Notes: generated from the sequence alone by a model not told the origin. A stretch of 64,000 bases of DNA from Burkholderiales bacterium (GCA_905339295.1 CAJPFI010000014.1:1-64000), one strand, 5' to 3'. Positions 43,224 to 51,837 are shown, counted from the first letter of the stretch. Program-made: numbers and translations.

Positions 43224-44759
43224 ATGCTCACGCGCGCCGCGCTCACCATTCGCCTCCATCCGGACGACGACGTCGTCATCGCCCGCCAGCAGCTCGTCGG
43301 CGGCACGCGCCTCATCGACGAGGACGTCACCGTCAGCGGCCTGGTCCCGCCGGCGCACAAGGTCGCGACGCACGCGATCACGAAAGGGGCGCCGGTCAAG
43401 CGCTACAACCAGATCATCGGCTTCGCGTCGCGCGACATCGCGCCCGGCGAGCACGTGCACCTGCACAACCTCGCAATGGGTGCGTTCGACCGCGACTACG
43501 CGTTCGGCGCCGACGCGCATCCGACGCCGTTCGTCGACCGGCCGGCAACGTTCCGGGGCATCGTTCGACGCGACGGGCACAACGCCGGCCGCGTCGCGAC
43601 GCGCAACTACCTCGGCGTCCTGTCGACGGTGAACTGCTCGGCGACGGTCGCCCGCGCCATCGCCGACCAGGCGACGCGCGGCGCGCTCGCGCGATTCCCG
43701 AACGTCGACGGCGTCGTCGCGCTGACCCACGGGTCGGGGTGCGGCATGGACACGCACGGCGACGGCATGAAGCTCCTTCGCCGCACGCTCGCCGGCTACG
43801 CGCGCCATCCGAACTTCGCCGGCGTGCTGATCGTGGGGTTGGGCTGCGAGGCCAACCAGATCAGCTCGCTGCTGGGCGCCGAGCGGCTCGACGAGGGGCC
43901 CCTGTTGCGCACGTTCAGCATCCAGGACAGCGGCGGCACCGCGAAGACGGTCGCGCGCGGCGTCGCGATGATCGAGGAGATGCTGCCGCACGCGAACGCC
44001 GTCGCGCGCGAGCCGGTGTCCGCGTCGAACATCGTGGTCGGATTGCAGTGCGGCGGCTCGGACGGCTACTCGGGCATCACGGCGAACCCGGCGCTCGGCG
44101 CGGCCGTCGACATGCTGGTGCGGCACGGCGGCACCGCGATCCTGTCGGAGACGCCCGAGATCTACGGCGCCGAGCATCTGCTGACGCGCCGCGCGGTCTC
44201 GCGCGAGGTGGGCGAGAAGCTGATCGCCCGCATCAGGTGGTGGGAGGCCTACACCGAGCGCGAGCAGGGCGAGATGAACAACAACCCGTCGCCGGGCAAC
44301 AAGGCGGGCGGGCTCACGACGATCCTCGAGAAGAGCCTCGGCGCGGTCGCGAAGGGCGGCACCACCAACCTCGTCGACGTCTACGAATACGCGGAGCCCG
44401 TCACCGCGAAGGGCTTCGTCTACATGGACACGCCCGGCTACGACCCGGTGTCGGCGACCGGGCAGGTGGCCGGCGGTGCGAACCTGATCTGCTTCACGAC
44501 CGGGCGCGGGTCGGCCTACGGCTGCGCGCCGTCGCCGTCGCTCAAGCTCTCGACCAACACGCCGCTGTGGGTGAAGCAGGAGGACGACATCGACCTCAAC
44601 GCGGGCGAGATCGCCGACGGCGACGCGTCGATCGACGAGGTCGGGGCGCGTCTGTTCGATCTGATGCTCGCGACCTGCTCCGGCGAGCGCACGAAGAGCG
44701 AGCGCCACGGCTACGGCCAGAACGAGTTCGTGCCGTGGTACGTCGGCGCGGTGATGTAA
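43224..44759 (+). CDS. UxaA/GarD-family dehydratase (altronate or galactarate dehydratase)
   Basis: A 511-residue iron-dependent hydro-lyase. An N-terminal SAF domain (about residues 10-95, ending APGEHVHLHNLAMG) is joined to the UxaA/GarD catalytic region with NYLGVLSTVNCSATVAR, LTHGSGCGMDTHGDGMKLL, VGLQCGGSDGYSGITANPAL and NNNPSPGNKAGGLTTILEKS. Members remove water from D-altronate or meso-galactarate to give 2-keto-3-deoxy acids. Both domains in one chain is the GarD/UxaA layout, where other genera split them. It follows the enolase by 19 nt with an AAGGAGA ribosome-binding site. Confidence 0.93.
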   Translation: MLTRAALTIRLHPDDDVVIARQQLVGGTRLIDEDVTVSGLVPPAHKVATHAITKGAPVKRYNQIIGFASRDIAPGEHVHLHNLAMGAFDRDYAFGADAHPTPFVDRPATFRGIVRRDGHNAGRVATRNYLGVLSTVNCSATVARAIADQATRGALARFPNVDGVVALTHGSGCGMDTHGDGMKLLRRTLAGYARHPNFAGVLIVGLGCEANQISSLLGAERLDEGPLLRTFSIQDSGGTAKTVARGVAMIEEMLPHANAVAREPVSASNIVVGLQCGGSDGYSGITANPALGAAVDMLVRHGGTAILSETPEIYGAEHLLTRRAVSREVGEKLIARIRWWEAYTEREQGEMNNNPSPGNKAGGLTTILEKSLGAVAKGGTTNLVDVYEYAEPVTAKGFVYMDTPGYDPVSATGQVAGGANLICFTTGRGSAYGCAPSPSLKLSTNTPLWVKQEDDIDLNAGEIADGDASIDEVGARLFDLMLATCSGERTKSERHGYGQNEFVPWYVGAVM

Positions 44760-44853
44760 CCGGCCTTCCTCCCCGACGAAGAGCGTCCGCGGCGATGCCG
44801 CGACGCGTGCGCTTCGCCTCACCCGATCCCAACGTCACCATGGAACGACGACG

Positions 44854-46590
44854 ATGAGCCGCAAGTCTCCGAAGAAGCCCCGCAAGCTGCGCTCCGAAGT
44901 CTGGTTCGGCCGCCACGACCGCGACGCGCTCGTCCACCGGTCGTGGATGAAGAACCAGGGCATCCCGCACGACCAGTTCGACGGCCGTCCGGTGATCGGC
45001 ATCTGCAACACCTGGTCGCAGGCGACGCCGTGCAACGCGCACTTCCGCGAGCTCGCGCAGCACGTGCGTGACGGCATCCTCGACGCCGGTGGCTTCCCGA
45101 TCGAGTTCCCCGTGATGAGCCTGGGCGAGACGCTGATGCGTCCGACGACGATGCTCTACCGCAACCAGGCCGCGATGGATGTCGAGGAGTCGATCCGCGC
45201 GAACCCGTTCGACGGCGTCGTGCTGCTGATGGGCTGCGACAAGACGACGCCCGCGCTGCTGATGGGCGCCGCGTCGGTCGACCTGCCGACGATCGGCGTC
45301 TCCGGCGGCCCGATGCTCAACGGCAAGTACCGCGGCGAGGACATCGGGTCCGGCACGCACGTGTGGAAGTTCACCGAGATGCTGAAGACGGGCGAAATGC
45401 GGCCCGCGGACATGGTCGAGGTCGAATCGTGCATGTCGCGCTCGGCCGGCCATTGCATGACGATGGGCACCGCGTCGACGATGGCGGCGATGGTCGAGGC
45501 GCTGGGAATGGGCCTTCCCACCAACGCCGCGATTCCCGCGGTCGATTCCCGCCGTCGCGTGCTCGCCCGCATGGCGGGCCGGCGGAGCGTCGAGATGGTT
45601 CGCGAGGACTTGCGCATGTCGAGCATCCTGACCAGGGAGGCGTTCGAGAACGCGATCATGGTCAATGGCGCGATCGGCGGGTCGACCAATGCCGTCGTCC
45701 ACCTGCTCGCGATCGCCGGAAGGCTCGGCGTCAGGCTCACGCTCGACGACTGGGACCGCCTCGGTCGCGAGATCCCGTGCCTCGTGAACCTGATGCCCTC
45801 GGGGCAGTACCTGATGGAGGACTTCTACTACGCGGGCGGACTCCCGGTCGTGATCCGCGAAATCGGGAAGTTCCTGCACAAGGGGGCGCTGACCGTCAAC
45901 GGCAGGTCGCTGTGGGAGAACAGCCGGGATGCCGTCAACTACGACGAGAAGGTGATCACGCCGCTCGCGAAGCCGTTCAAGCCGCTGGGCGGCATCGCGG
46001 TGCTGCGCGGCAACCTCGCGCCCGACGGCGCGGTGCTGAAGCCCTCGGCCGCGACGCCGAAGCTGATGAAGCACAGGGGCCGCGCCGTCGTGTTCACGGA
46101 CATCGACGACCTGCACAGGCGCATCGACGATCCGAAGCTGGACGTGAAGGCCGACGACATCCTGGTGCTGCAGAACTGCGGGCCGAGAGGTTATCCGGGC
46201 TTCCCCGAGGTCGGCAACTTCGCGCTGCCCGCGAAGCTCCTGAAGAAGGGCGTGACCGACATGGTGCGCATCTCGGATGCGCGCATGTCCGGCACCGCGT
46301 ACGGCACCGTCGTGCTGCACACGTCGCCCGAGGCCGCGGTCGGCGGCCCTCTCGCGCTCGTGAGGACGGGCGACACGATCGAGCTCGACGTGGCGAGGCG
46401 CAGGCTCGTGCTGCACGTGTCCGACAAGGAGCTCGCGGCGCGCCGCGCGAAGTGGAAGGCGCCGAAGCCGCACTCGGACCGCGGCTGGGTCAAGCTCTAC
46501 TGCGACACCGTCCAGCAGGCCGACAAGGGTGTCGACCTGGACTTCCTCGCCGGCAGTTCGGGCGCGGGCGTCGGGCGGCCGAGCCACTGA
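44854..46590 (+). CDS. IlvD/Edd-family dehydratase, L-arabinonate dehydratase-like
   Basis: A 578-residue Fe-S dehydratase. Cys60 (SQATPCNAHF), Cys128 (LLMGCDKTTP) and Cys201 (SAGHCMTMGT) are spaced like the [2Fe-2S] ligands of L-arabinonate dehydratase, and Lys130 is the metal-site lysine. Other markers are SGGPMLNGKYRGEDIGSGTH and DARMSGTAYGTVVLHTSPEA. The group acts on pentonates and hexonates such as arabinonate, xylonate or fuconate, not on branched-chain diols. It stands 94 nt after the UxaA-type gene, the fourth sugar-acid dehydratase in this island. Confidence 0.92.
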   Translation: MSRKSPKKPRKLRSEVWFGRHDRDALVHRSWMKNQGIPHDQFDGRPVIGICNTWSQATPCNAHFRELAQHVRDGILDAGGFPIEFPVMSLGETLMRPTTMLYRNQAAMDVEESIRANPFDGVVLLMGCDKTTPALLMGAASVDLPTIGVSGGPMLNGKYRGEDIGSGTHVWKFTEMLKTGEMRPADMVEVESCMSRSAGHCMTMGTASTMAAMVEALGMGLPTNAAIPAVDSRRRVLARMAGRRSVEMVREDLRMSSILTREAFENAIMVNGAIGGSTNAVVHLLAIAGRLGVRLTLDDWDRLGREIPCLVNLMPSGQYLMEDFYYAGGLPVVIREIGKFLHKGALTVNGRSLWENSRDAVNYDEKVITPLAKPFKPLGGIAVLRGNLAPDGAVLKPSAATPKLMKHRGRAVVFTDIDDLHRRIDDPKLDVKADDILVLQNCGPRGYPGFPEVGNFALPAKLLKKGVTDMVRISDARMSGTAYGTVVLHTSPEAAVGGPLALVRTGDTIELDVARRRLVLHVSDKELAARRAKWKAPKPHSDRGWVKLYCDTVQQADKGVDLDFLAGSSGAGVGRPSH

Positions 46591-46718
46591 GGCGGGCGGG
46601 ATCGCAGGGCCGGCGGCGCGCCGGGAGCGCGCATCGGTCCTGCCGCCCGCCGCGCGGCGGCCGCGGCTTTGCATGTTCCTGCCGCGCGTCCACAATCACT
46701 CCCGCTCCGACCGACGCG

Positions 46719-47369
46719 ATGGCCGCCGCTCCCGACTACCTGAATCCCGCCGTCCCGCGCGGCATGCGCCGCGTCGTGCTGCCCGTCGTCGACGCGACGG
46801 ACGGACGCCTCGAGGGTTACGGTCGGCTCGTCGACGAGCCCGCGGCCGTCGCGGTCGAGATCACGCGCTGGCCGGCGCAGGGATGGCGGCCGGTCGACGA
46901 GGACTCCGGCGACGAGGGCGGAACGACCGAAGGCACGTTCCGCTGCGACTGGCGCGGCGACGTGCTCTACGGGAGCAACGAGGCGGTCGGCGGTCGCTAC
47001 GTGCTCGCATACGCGGTCGAGCCGGCGGACGCGCGCGAGGACCACGGCCGCGCGCCGGCGCGCATGCTGCTGTGGCACGCGAACTACCATCCCGACGGGG
47101 GCCAGCTCTTCTTCCCTCTCGACGCGCGGCCGTTCGTCGTGCCGCTCGCGCGGCCCGGCGACGACGTGCGTCCCGAGGATTTCGTCGCATTCCGGTTCGA
47201 CGGAAGGTGCGGCCTCTACCTCCACGCGAACGTCTGGCACGAGGGAGTATTCGCGGTCGCGGGCACGCAGCGTTTCCTCGACAGGCAGGGCGCGGTGCAC
47301 GCGCGCGTGTCGGTAGACTTCCCGCGCGAGTTCGGCTGCCTGCTCGAGGTGCCGCTCGCCGGGGCCTGA
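46719..47369 (+). CDS. Ureidoglycolate lyase (AllA)-like cupin-fold protein
   Basis: A 216-residue protein resembling the AllA family. The C-terminal block LYLHANVWHEGVFAVAGTQR followed by a VSVDFPREFGCLLEVPL strand matches the AllA core, where the histidine in NVWH is part of the active site. Canonical AllA is about 160 residues; the extra length is a loop at about 55-80. No allantoin or purine genes are near, so ureidoglycolate is an unlikely substrate; action on an alpha-hydroxy or keto acid from the adjacent operon is possible. 128 bp after the IlvD-type gene. Confidence 0.65.
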   Translation: MAAAPDYLNPAVPRGMRRVVLPVVDATDGRLEGYGRLVDEPAAVAVEITRWPAQGWRPVDEDSGDEGGTTEGTFRCDWRGDVLYGSNEAVGGRYVLAYAVEPADAREDHGRAPARMLLWHANYHPDGGQLFFPLDARPFVVPLARPGDDVRPEDFVAFRFDGRCGLYLHANVWHEGVFAVAGTQRFLDRQGAVHARVSVDFPREFGCLLEVPLAGA

Positions 47370-47386
47370 CCCCTGCCGCGAAGCCT

Positions 47387-47426
47387 GGGGTCCGACGCCC
47401 CTGGCGCGGCGATGGCGTCCGACCCC
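47387..47426. terminator. Imperfect inverted repeat after the right catabolic operon
   Basis: GGGGTCCGACGCC and GGCGTCCGACCCC (12 of 13 pairs) around 14 bp, 17 bp past the AllA-like stop. It can form a strong stem and may end the transcript, though no T-run follows. Confidence 0.45.
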
Positions 47427-47487
47427 GACCCCGAGGGTCGTCCCTGCCGCCACGAACCGCGACGCAGGACCGTAACGGAACGCACCG

Positions 47488-48285
47488 ATGACCGATTCCG
47501 ACATCCCCGATCCGCCGAAGGACATCGACGCGCTCCCGGTGCGCACGGTCGCGGTGACCGCGCCGCTGCGCTGGCTCGCGCTCGGCTGGCACGATTTCAC
47601 GGTCGCGTTCGGGCCGAGCCTCTTCCACGGCCTGATCGTGGCGGTGGCGGGGCTCGCCATCGCGGCGATCGCGCTCAACGTCTGGCCGATCCTTCCCGGC
47701 GCGTTCTCCGGCTTCGTGCTGATCGCGCCGATCCTCGCGACCGGGCTCTACGAGCTGTCGCGCCGCATCGGCGAGGGCGAGAAGCCCACGCTCGCGCAGG
47801 CGATCGCGGCATGGAGGCGCGGAACGCGGCCGCTCGTGTGGATGGGCGTCGGGCTCGCTTTCGCGGCGACCGCGTGGGTGCTCGTCTCGGCCGTGCTGGT
47901 CGCGTTGTTCGTGAAGGAGCCGATCGTCGGCCTCGACGGCTTCCTTCGCCACGTCGTCGTGTCGCGCGGCTCGAACCTGTTCTGGATCTGGATGATCGCG
48001 GGCGGGCTCGGCGCGGCGCTGACGTTCGCGGCGACCGTTGTCTCGGTGCCGCTGCTGCTCGACCGCCGCGTCGACCTCGGCTCCGCGATCGTCACCAGCG
48101 TGCGGGCCGTGGGCGCCAACCCGCTCGCGATGGCACTGTGGGCGGCCATGATCATGGTCCTCACGGCGCTGTCGATGGCGACGCTGATGGCCGGCTTCGC
48201 GCTCGCGATCCCGGTGATCGGCCACGCGAGCTGGCACGCCTACCGCTCGGTCGTCGACACCACGGGCGTCGCGCCGCGCGCCTAG
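47488..48285 (+). CDS. DUF2189 integral membrane protein, paralogue 1
   Basis: A 265-residue protein with five to six transmembrane helices. The N-terminal RTVAVTAPLRWLALGWHDF and the C-terminal FALAIPVIGHASWHAYRSVV are DUF2189 signatures, and the latter recurs almost unchanged in the paralogue at 60104. ISRRIGEGEKP-type loop with LSRRIGEG precedes helix 3. Function unknown. It is followed after 21 nt by the DUF2788 gene. Confidence 0.88.
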   Translation: MTDSDIPDPPKDIDALPVRTVAVTAPLRWLALGWHDFTVAFGPSLFHGLIVAVAGLAIAAIALNVWPILPGAFSGFVLIAPILATGLYELSRRIGEGEKPTLAQAIAAWRRGTRPLVWMGVGLAFAATAWVLVSAVLVALFVKEPIVGLDGFLRHVVVSRGSNLFWIWMIAGGLGAALTFAATVVSVPLLLDRRVDLGSAIVTSVRAVGANPLAMALWAAMIMVLTALSMATLMAGFALAIPVIGHASWHAYRSVVDTTGVAPRA

Positions 48286-48306
48286 GCCGGCACCCGGGTC
48301 CGCGCG

Positions 48307-48516
48307 ATGTTCGGCTACTCCGAGGAGCAGATCACCGAGTTCGGGATGACGTTCGGCATCGGGGCGTTCATGCTCTACATGCTGTTCATCATCTACGATC
48401 TCGCGCGGAAGTCGAAGGCGGGCCGGCTCGGCACCTTCATCCTGTTCTTCGTGCTCGCGTTCGGCATGATCGGCTTCGTCGCGAAGTCGATCATCGCGAG
48501 GCTGCTGGGCATCTGA
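48307..48516 (+). CDS. DUF2788 small membrane protein
   Basis: A 69-residue protein with two helices: FGIGAFMLYMLFIIYDLA and GTFILFFVLAFGMIGFVA. The N-terminal YSEEQITEFG and central ARKSKAGRLG loop are the DUF2788 pattern, common in beta- and gammaproteobacteria. Function unknown. Confidence 0.9.
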   Translation: MFGYSEEQITEFGMTFGIGAFMLYMLFIIYDLARKSKAGRLGTFILFFVLAFGMIGFVAKSIIARLLGI

Positions 48517-48902
48517 CAACGGCTCCACGGCAGGCGCGGACGCGGCTGCGCAGGCTCCCCTGTCCGGTCGACGGCCCCGGGCTGGAGTGTCGGCGCGGAG
48601 AAGGCGCAGGAGGCACCCCTCGGTTCGGGTCCCGATGCCGAAGCTACTGGCCGCGACCGCGCGCTCCCGGCCCACGACCTCGTCGCCGTCGCGAAGCCCG
48701 TCGGAGGTCCCGAGCGCGGACCTCGCTCGGTTTCATGGCGCATCCGTCCCCGCACCGGCGTTACCGGACCTCCGAACGGGGCCAGCCGCCACGCGGCGCG
48801 CCCGCCCGAATCGACGAAGTTGCGACCCGGGCGCGACAGTCCTTGCAACGACCTCGCAACGGCTCGCTCCTCCGTCCACTCCAACATACTCCAGAGGCCC
48901 CG
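48517..48902. other. 386 bp region without a recognisable gene
   Basis: No frame of ordinary composition, no repeat family member and no clear promoter could be recognised. Base composition is similar to its surroundings. It may be decayed sequence. Confidence 0.5.
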
Positions 48903-49325
48903 ATGAATGCGCTCTGCAAGCTCGTCGCTGCGGTATCGCTGTGCGTGGCCACGTCCGTCGCCTATGCGCAGGACAAGGTCGTCTACCACCTCGACGGCGG
49001 CCTCGCCCAGGCGACGAAGGGCGTGCGCAACATGCGCAACCACCTCGACGTCGACCCGAAGGCGCAACTCGTCGTGGTCGCGCACGCGGAAGGAGTCGAC
49101 TTCCTTATGGAAGGCGCGAAGACCACCAACAACAACCAGGAGTTCGCGGCGCTCGTCGGCGACCTGATGAACCGCGGCGTCAAGTTCGAGATCTGCGAGA
49201 TCACGCTCAAGAACCGCAACCTGAAGAAGGAGCAGTTCATCCTCGGGCCCACGTATACGCCGTCGGGCGTCGTGCGCGTCGCCAACCTGCAGGCGCGCGA
49301 AGGCTACGCCCACATCAAGCCTTGA
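48903..49325 (+). CDS. Periplasmic DsrE-family protein
   Basis: A 140-residue exported protein. A clear signal peptide (NALCKLVAAVSLCVATSVAYAQ, quoted in part as LVAAVSLCVATSVAYAQ) is followed by a DsrE/DsrF-like fold: KVVYHLDGGLAQATKGVRNM, QLVVVAHAEGVDFLMEGA, and a single cysteine in KFEICEITLKNRN. Related periplasmic DsrE-like proteins are linked to sulfur handling or are uncharacterised. It stands alone, with no sulfur-oxidation genes around. Confidence 0.85.
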   Translation: MNALCKLVAAVSLCVATSVAYAQDKVVYHLDGGLAQATKGVRNMRNHLDVDPKAQLVVVAHAEGVDFLMEGAKTTNNNQEFAALVGDLMNRGVKFEICEITLKNRNLKKEQFILGPTYTPSGVVRVANLQAREGYAHIKP

Positions 49326-49437
49326 CGCGGCCGGCGCCCGGGACACGAGTCCGGGTGGCCCGTGACGCACGAGGGGCGACGTCCCGCGACGCCGCCCCGG
49401 TTGGCCGCCGTGGCGGCGGCGCGCCTGCCGGCAAACA

Positions 49438-49713
49438 TTGAAGGCGATTGCGGCGCTCGACGACATCGTTCGCCGGTTCATCGACACCGCGCACTACGGC
49501 GAGAGCTTCTTCGTCCGACACGCGTGCTTTTCCGGCGCCGACGAGCCGTACGAGAAGCCCGAGCGTGCGTGGCGTGCCGACGACGACGAGTCGGCACGGT
49601 CGGCGCTGCATTCGACCGTGAGCCGCCCGTTCGACGGGCCGAAGACCGGGAAGGTCGCGGTCGGGGTGATCAACCGCCACGACGACGAGGTTCTGAAGTC
49701 CTTCGCCGTGTAG
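49438..49713 (+). CDS. Uncertain small hypothetical protein
   Basis: A 91-residue frame starting at TTG with fairly ordinary composition (ALDDIVRRFIDTAHYGESFF, PFDGPKTGKVAVGVINRHDD). No ribosome-binding site, no recognised domain and no ATG. It may be a real short gene, or the end of a decayed one. I do not recognise the family. Confidence 0.3.
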   Translation: MKAIAALDDIVRRFIDTAHYGESFFVRHACFSGADEPYEKPERAWRADDDESARSALHSTVSRPFDGPKTGKVAVGVINRHDDEVLKSFAV

Positions 49714-49772
49714 CTGGCGAAGTCTTGATCCGGGATGCGCGGTTCGCGCTCCCCGTGACGCGCGGACGCGGC

Positions 49773-49778
49773 TAGAAT
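49773..49778 (+). promoter_or_regulatory. Putative -10 box for the VOC-sigma operon
   Basis: GCGGCTAGAAT, 33 nt before the VOC ATG, same type as other boxes in the window. No clear -35 of the ECF type (AAC motif) was seen. Confidence 0.45.
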
Positions 49779-49811
49779 TCCGGTCCGCCCTTGCGTCGGG
49801 CCGTCCCCGCC

Positions 49812-50180
49812 ATGCCCACCGTCCGCTACCTCGTCCACGACGTCGATCGCGTGCTGCCGTTCTACGCGGCGCTCGGCTTTCGCCTGGTCGACCGCTGGGG
49901 GCCGCCGTTCGCGATCGTCGAGCGGCAGGGCCTCGCGCTGTGGCTGTCGGGGCCCGGCACGTCGGCCGCGCGTCCGATGCAGAGTGGAGCGAAGCCCGGG
50001 CCGGGCGGGTGGAACCGCATCGTGATCGAGGTCGACGACCTCGATGCCGCGATCGAGAAGCTCCGCGCGGCCGGCGCGCGGCTGCGCAACGAGCCGGTCG
50101 ACGGTCCCGGGGGGCGGCAGGTGCTCGTCGAGGACCCGTCGGGCAACCCGGTCGAGCTGTTCGAGGCGACGACCGGATGA
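49812..50180 (+). CDS. VOC-family (glyoxalase/bleomycin-resistance fold) protein
   Basis: A 122-residue single VOC domain. LVHDVDRVLPFYAALGFRLV starts the first beta-alpha-beta unit and LVEDPSGNPVELFEAT the last, with the metal-site glutamate near the C-terminus. Members range from glyoxalases and dioxygenases to binding proteins that confer drug tolerance. Its stop overlaps the ECF sigma start (ATGA), so it is co-translated with a stress regulator. Confidence 0.88.
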   Translation: MPTVRYLVHDVDRVLPFYAALGFRLVDRWGPPFAIVERQGLALWLSGPGTSAARPMQSGAKPGPGGWNRIVIEVDDLDAAIEKLRAAGARLRNEPVDGPGGRQVLVEDPSGNPVELFEATTG

Positions 50181-50746
50181 CGATGGCGGCCGCGCCCGAT
50201 CTCTCGCAGATCCTCGCCCGCGTCGCGCTCGGCGATCGCGCGGCGTTCCGGCGGCTCTACGACGCGACCGCCCCGTCTCTGCTGGGCGTCGCGCTGCGTA
50301 TCACGAGGGATCGGGGCCGGGCCGAGGACGTGCTCCAGGACGCGTTCGTCAACGTCTGGAACCGGGCAGGGAGCTACCGGGCCGCGGCGGGCGCGCCGAT
50401 GACCTGGCTCACCGCGATCGTGCGCAACCGTGCGCTCGACGCGATCCGCCGCGAATCGCGCCGCGCGGCCGACGCGCGGGTGGACGACGAGGACGAGACG
50501 CTCGACGTCGAGGACGATCGCCCCGATCCGCTCGGCCTGCTCACGCAGGCGGCCGACGCGCTCGCGATCCGCGCGTGCCTCGAGACGATCGACGGCTCGC
50601 AGCGGCAGTGCCTCGCGCTCGCCTACTACCACGGGCTCACGCATTCGGAGATGGCCGCGCACCTGGGTTCGCCGATCGGCAGCGTCAAGGTGTGGCTGCG
50701 CCGCGGACTCGACAAGATCCGCCGCTGCCTGGAGCGCGCGCGGTGA
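50177..50746 (+). CDS. ECF-type RNA polymerase sigma factor (SigK-like)
   Basis: A 189-residue group 4 sigma factor. Region 2 is ALGDRAAFRRLYDATAPSLL to AEDVLQDAFVNVWNRAGSY; region 4 is RQCLALAYYHGLTHSEMAAH then LGSPIGSVKVWLRRGLDKIR. The pattern matches sigma factors paired with RskA-type anti-sigma proteins, which is what follows. The target promoters may include its own operon. ATG at 50177 overlaps the VOC stop. Confidence 0.94.
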   Translation: MTMAAAPDLSQILARVALGDRAAFRRLYDATAPSLLGVALRITRDRGRAEDVLQDAFVNVWNRAGSYRAAAGAPMTWLTAIVRNRALDAIRRESRRAADARVDDEDETLDVEDDRPDPLGLLTQAADALAIRACLETIDGSQRQCLALAYYHGLTHSEMAAHLGSPIGSVKVWLRRGLDKIRRCLERAR

Positions 50747-51471
50747 ACTACGACCGGCCCGGTCTCCTCGACCGCCTCGCCGCCGAGTACGTGTTCGGGA
50801 CGATGACCGGGCCGGTGCGCCGCCGCTTCGAGCGGCTGCGCTCGAGCCTGCCCTCCGCCGACGCTGTCGCGACCGCGTGGGAAGCGCGCAGCGGCGGACT
50901 CGCACGCCCGGTGCCGCCGGTGGCGCCGTCGCCGGGGCTGTGGAATGCGATCGACCGCCGCACGGGCGGTTCGGGCGCGGAGGCGGCCACCGGGCGCGCC
51001 GGGGCGTGGACGTGGCTCGCGCCGGTCGCGGGACTCGCGTTCGGCGTCGTCGCGACGCTCGGCCTCGTGCGGCTGTATCCGGACGCGGTCGTGCCGCTCG
51101 ACGAGATCCTGCAGGAGCGCGGGACGCTGCCGCAGAGCTACGTCGGTCTTCTCACCGACACGAGCGGCGCGGCGACAGTGCTCGCGAGCTCGACGCGCCA
51201 CGGACGCACGATGTCGCTCAAGGTGCTCAGGCCCGTCGACGTGCCCGCCGGCAAGGTGCTGCAGCTCTGGGCGCTGCCGAAGGACGGCGAGCCGTTCCCG
51301 CTCGGCATCGTGCCGGGGGAGGGCAAGGGCGCCTTCGAGATGGCGGACTCCTCCGAGAAACTGCTCTCGAACGTGCCGCGACTCGCGGTGTCGATCGAGG
51401 ACCGGCCGGCGGCCGCCGGCGCGACGCCGGCGGGGTTCATCCTCTCCGGGCACTGCGTCAAGCTCTGGTAG
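50743..51471 (+). CDS. RskA-like membrane-bound anti-sigma factor
   Basis: A 242-residue anti-sigma-K-type protein. The N-terminal cytosolic domain (LLDRLAAEYVFGTMTGPVRRRFERL) resembles anti-sigma ASD helices, without a ZAS zinc motif. One transmembrane helix follows at about 88-108 (WLAPVAGLAFGVVATLGLV), then an RskA C-terminal periplasmic domain (LQLWALPKDGEPFPLGIVPG, TPAGFILSGHCVKLW). GTG start overlapping the sigma stop. It should hold the sigma factor at the membrane until a periplasmic stress signal releases it. Confidence 0.9.
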   Translation: MNYDRPGLLDRLAAEYVFGTMTGPVRRRFERLRSSLPSADAVATAWEARSGGLARPVPPVAPSPGLWNAIDRRTGGSGAEAATGRAGAWTWLAPVAGLAFGVVATLGLVRLYPDAVVPLDEILQERGTLPQSYVGLLTDTSGAATVLASSTRHGRTMSLKVLRPVDVPAGKVLQLWALPKDGEPFPLGIVPGEGKGAFEMADSSEKLLSNVPRLAVSIEDRPAAAGATPAGFILSGHCVKLW

Positions 51472-51587
51472 CGGGCGGGCGCGAATATTCGCGTTCCGCG
51501 GGAGTCTCCGGCCGCGCGCGCGCCCCGTATCTGCGGAACGGAGGCCGATGAAGGCCGTCCGGACATTCCACCGCAACGGAGCAGAAG

Positions 51588-51746
51588 ATGAAGCACCGAA
51601 TTCTCCGCGTCGCCGTGATCGCCGGCCTGCAGTTGACGGGCGGCCTCGTGCTCGCGTTCGTCGTGAACCTCGCGCTCGCGCAGCTGCTCGCCCCGGCGGG
51701 CGTCCCCGCCGCCTGGGCGGTCGCCGCGCGCGTCGCGAGTCGGTGA
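51588..51746 (+). CDS. 52-residue single-pass membrane peptide after the anti-sigma gene
   Basis: A short gene starting ATG AAG CAC with a GGAG sequence 8-11 nt upstream and ending TGA at 51744-51746. The peptide begins MKHRILRVAVIAGLQLTGGL and continues with a hydrophobic helix (VLAFVVNLALAQLLAPAGV) before a short basic end. Composition fits one transmembrane helix with the N-terminus in the cytosol. No family recognised. It lies 116 nt after the anti-sigma gene on the same strand and may belong to its regulon. Confidence 0.55.
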   Translation: MKHRILRVAVIAGLQLTGGLVLAFVVNLALAQLLAPAGVPAAWAVAARVASR

Positions 51747-51837
51747 CCGACCGATTGCGCGGCGCGGACGGCCGGCGCAGCATGACAGGCCCTGCGTTCC
51801 GCGCGACTCCTCATTCATTGCCCGAAGGAGCAGCACG

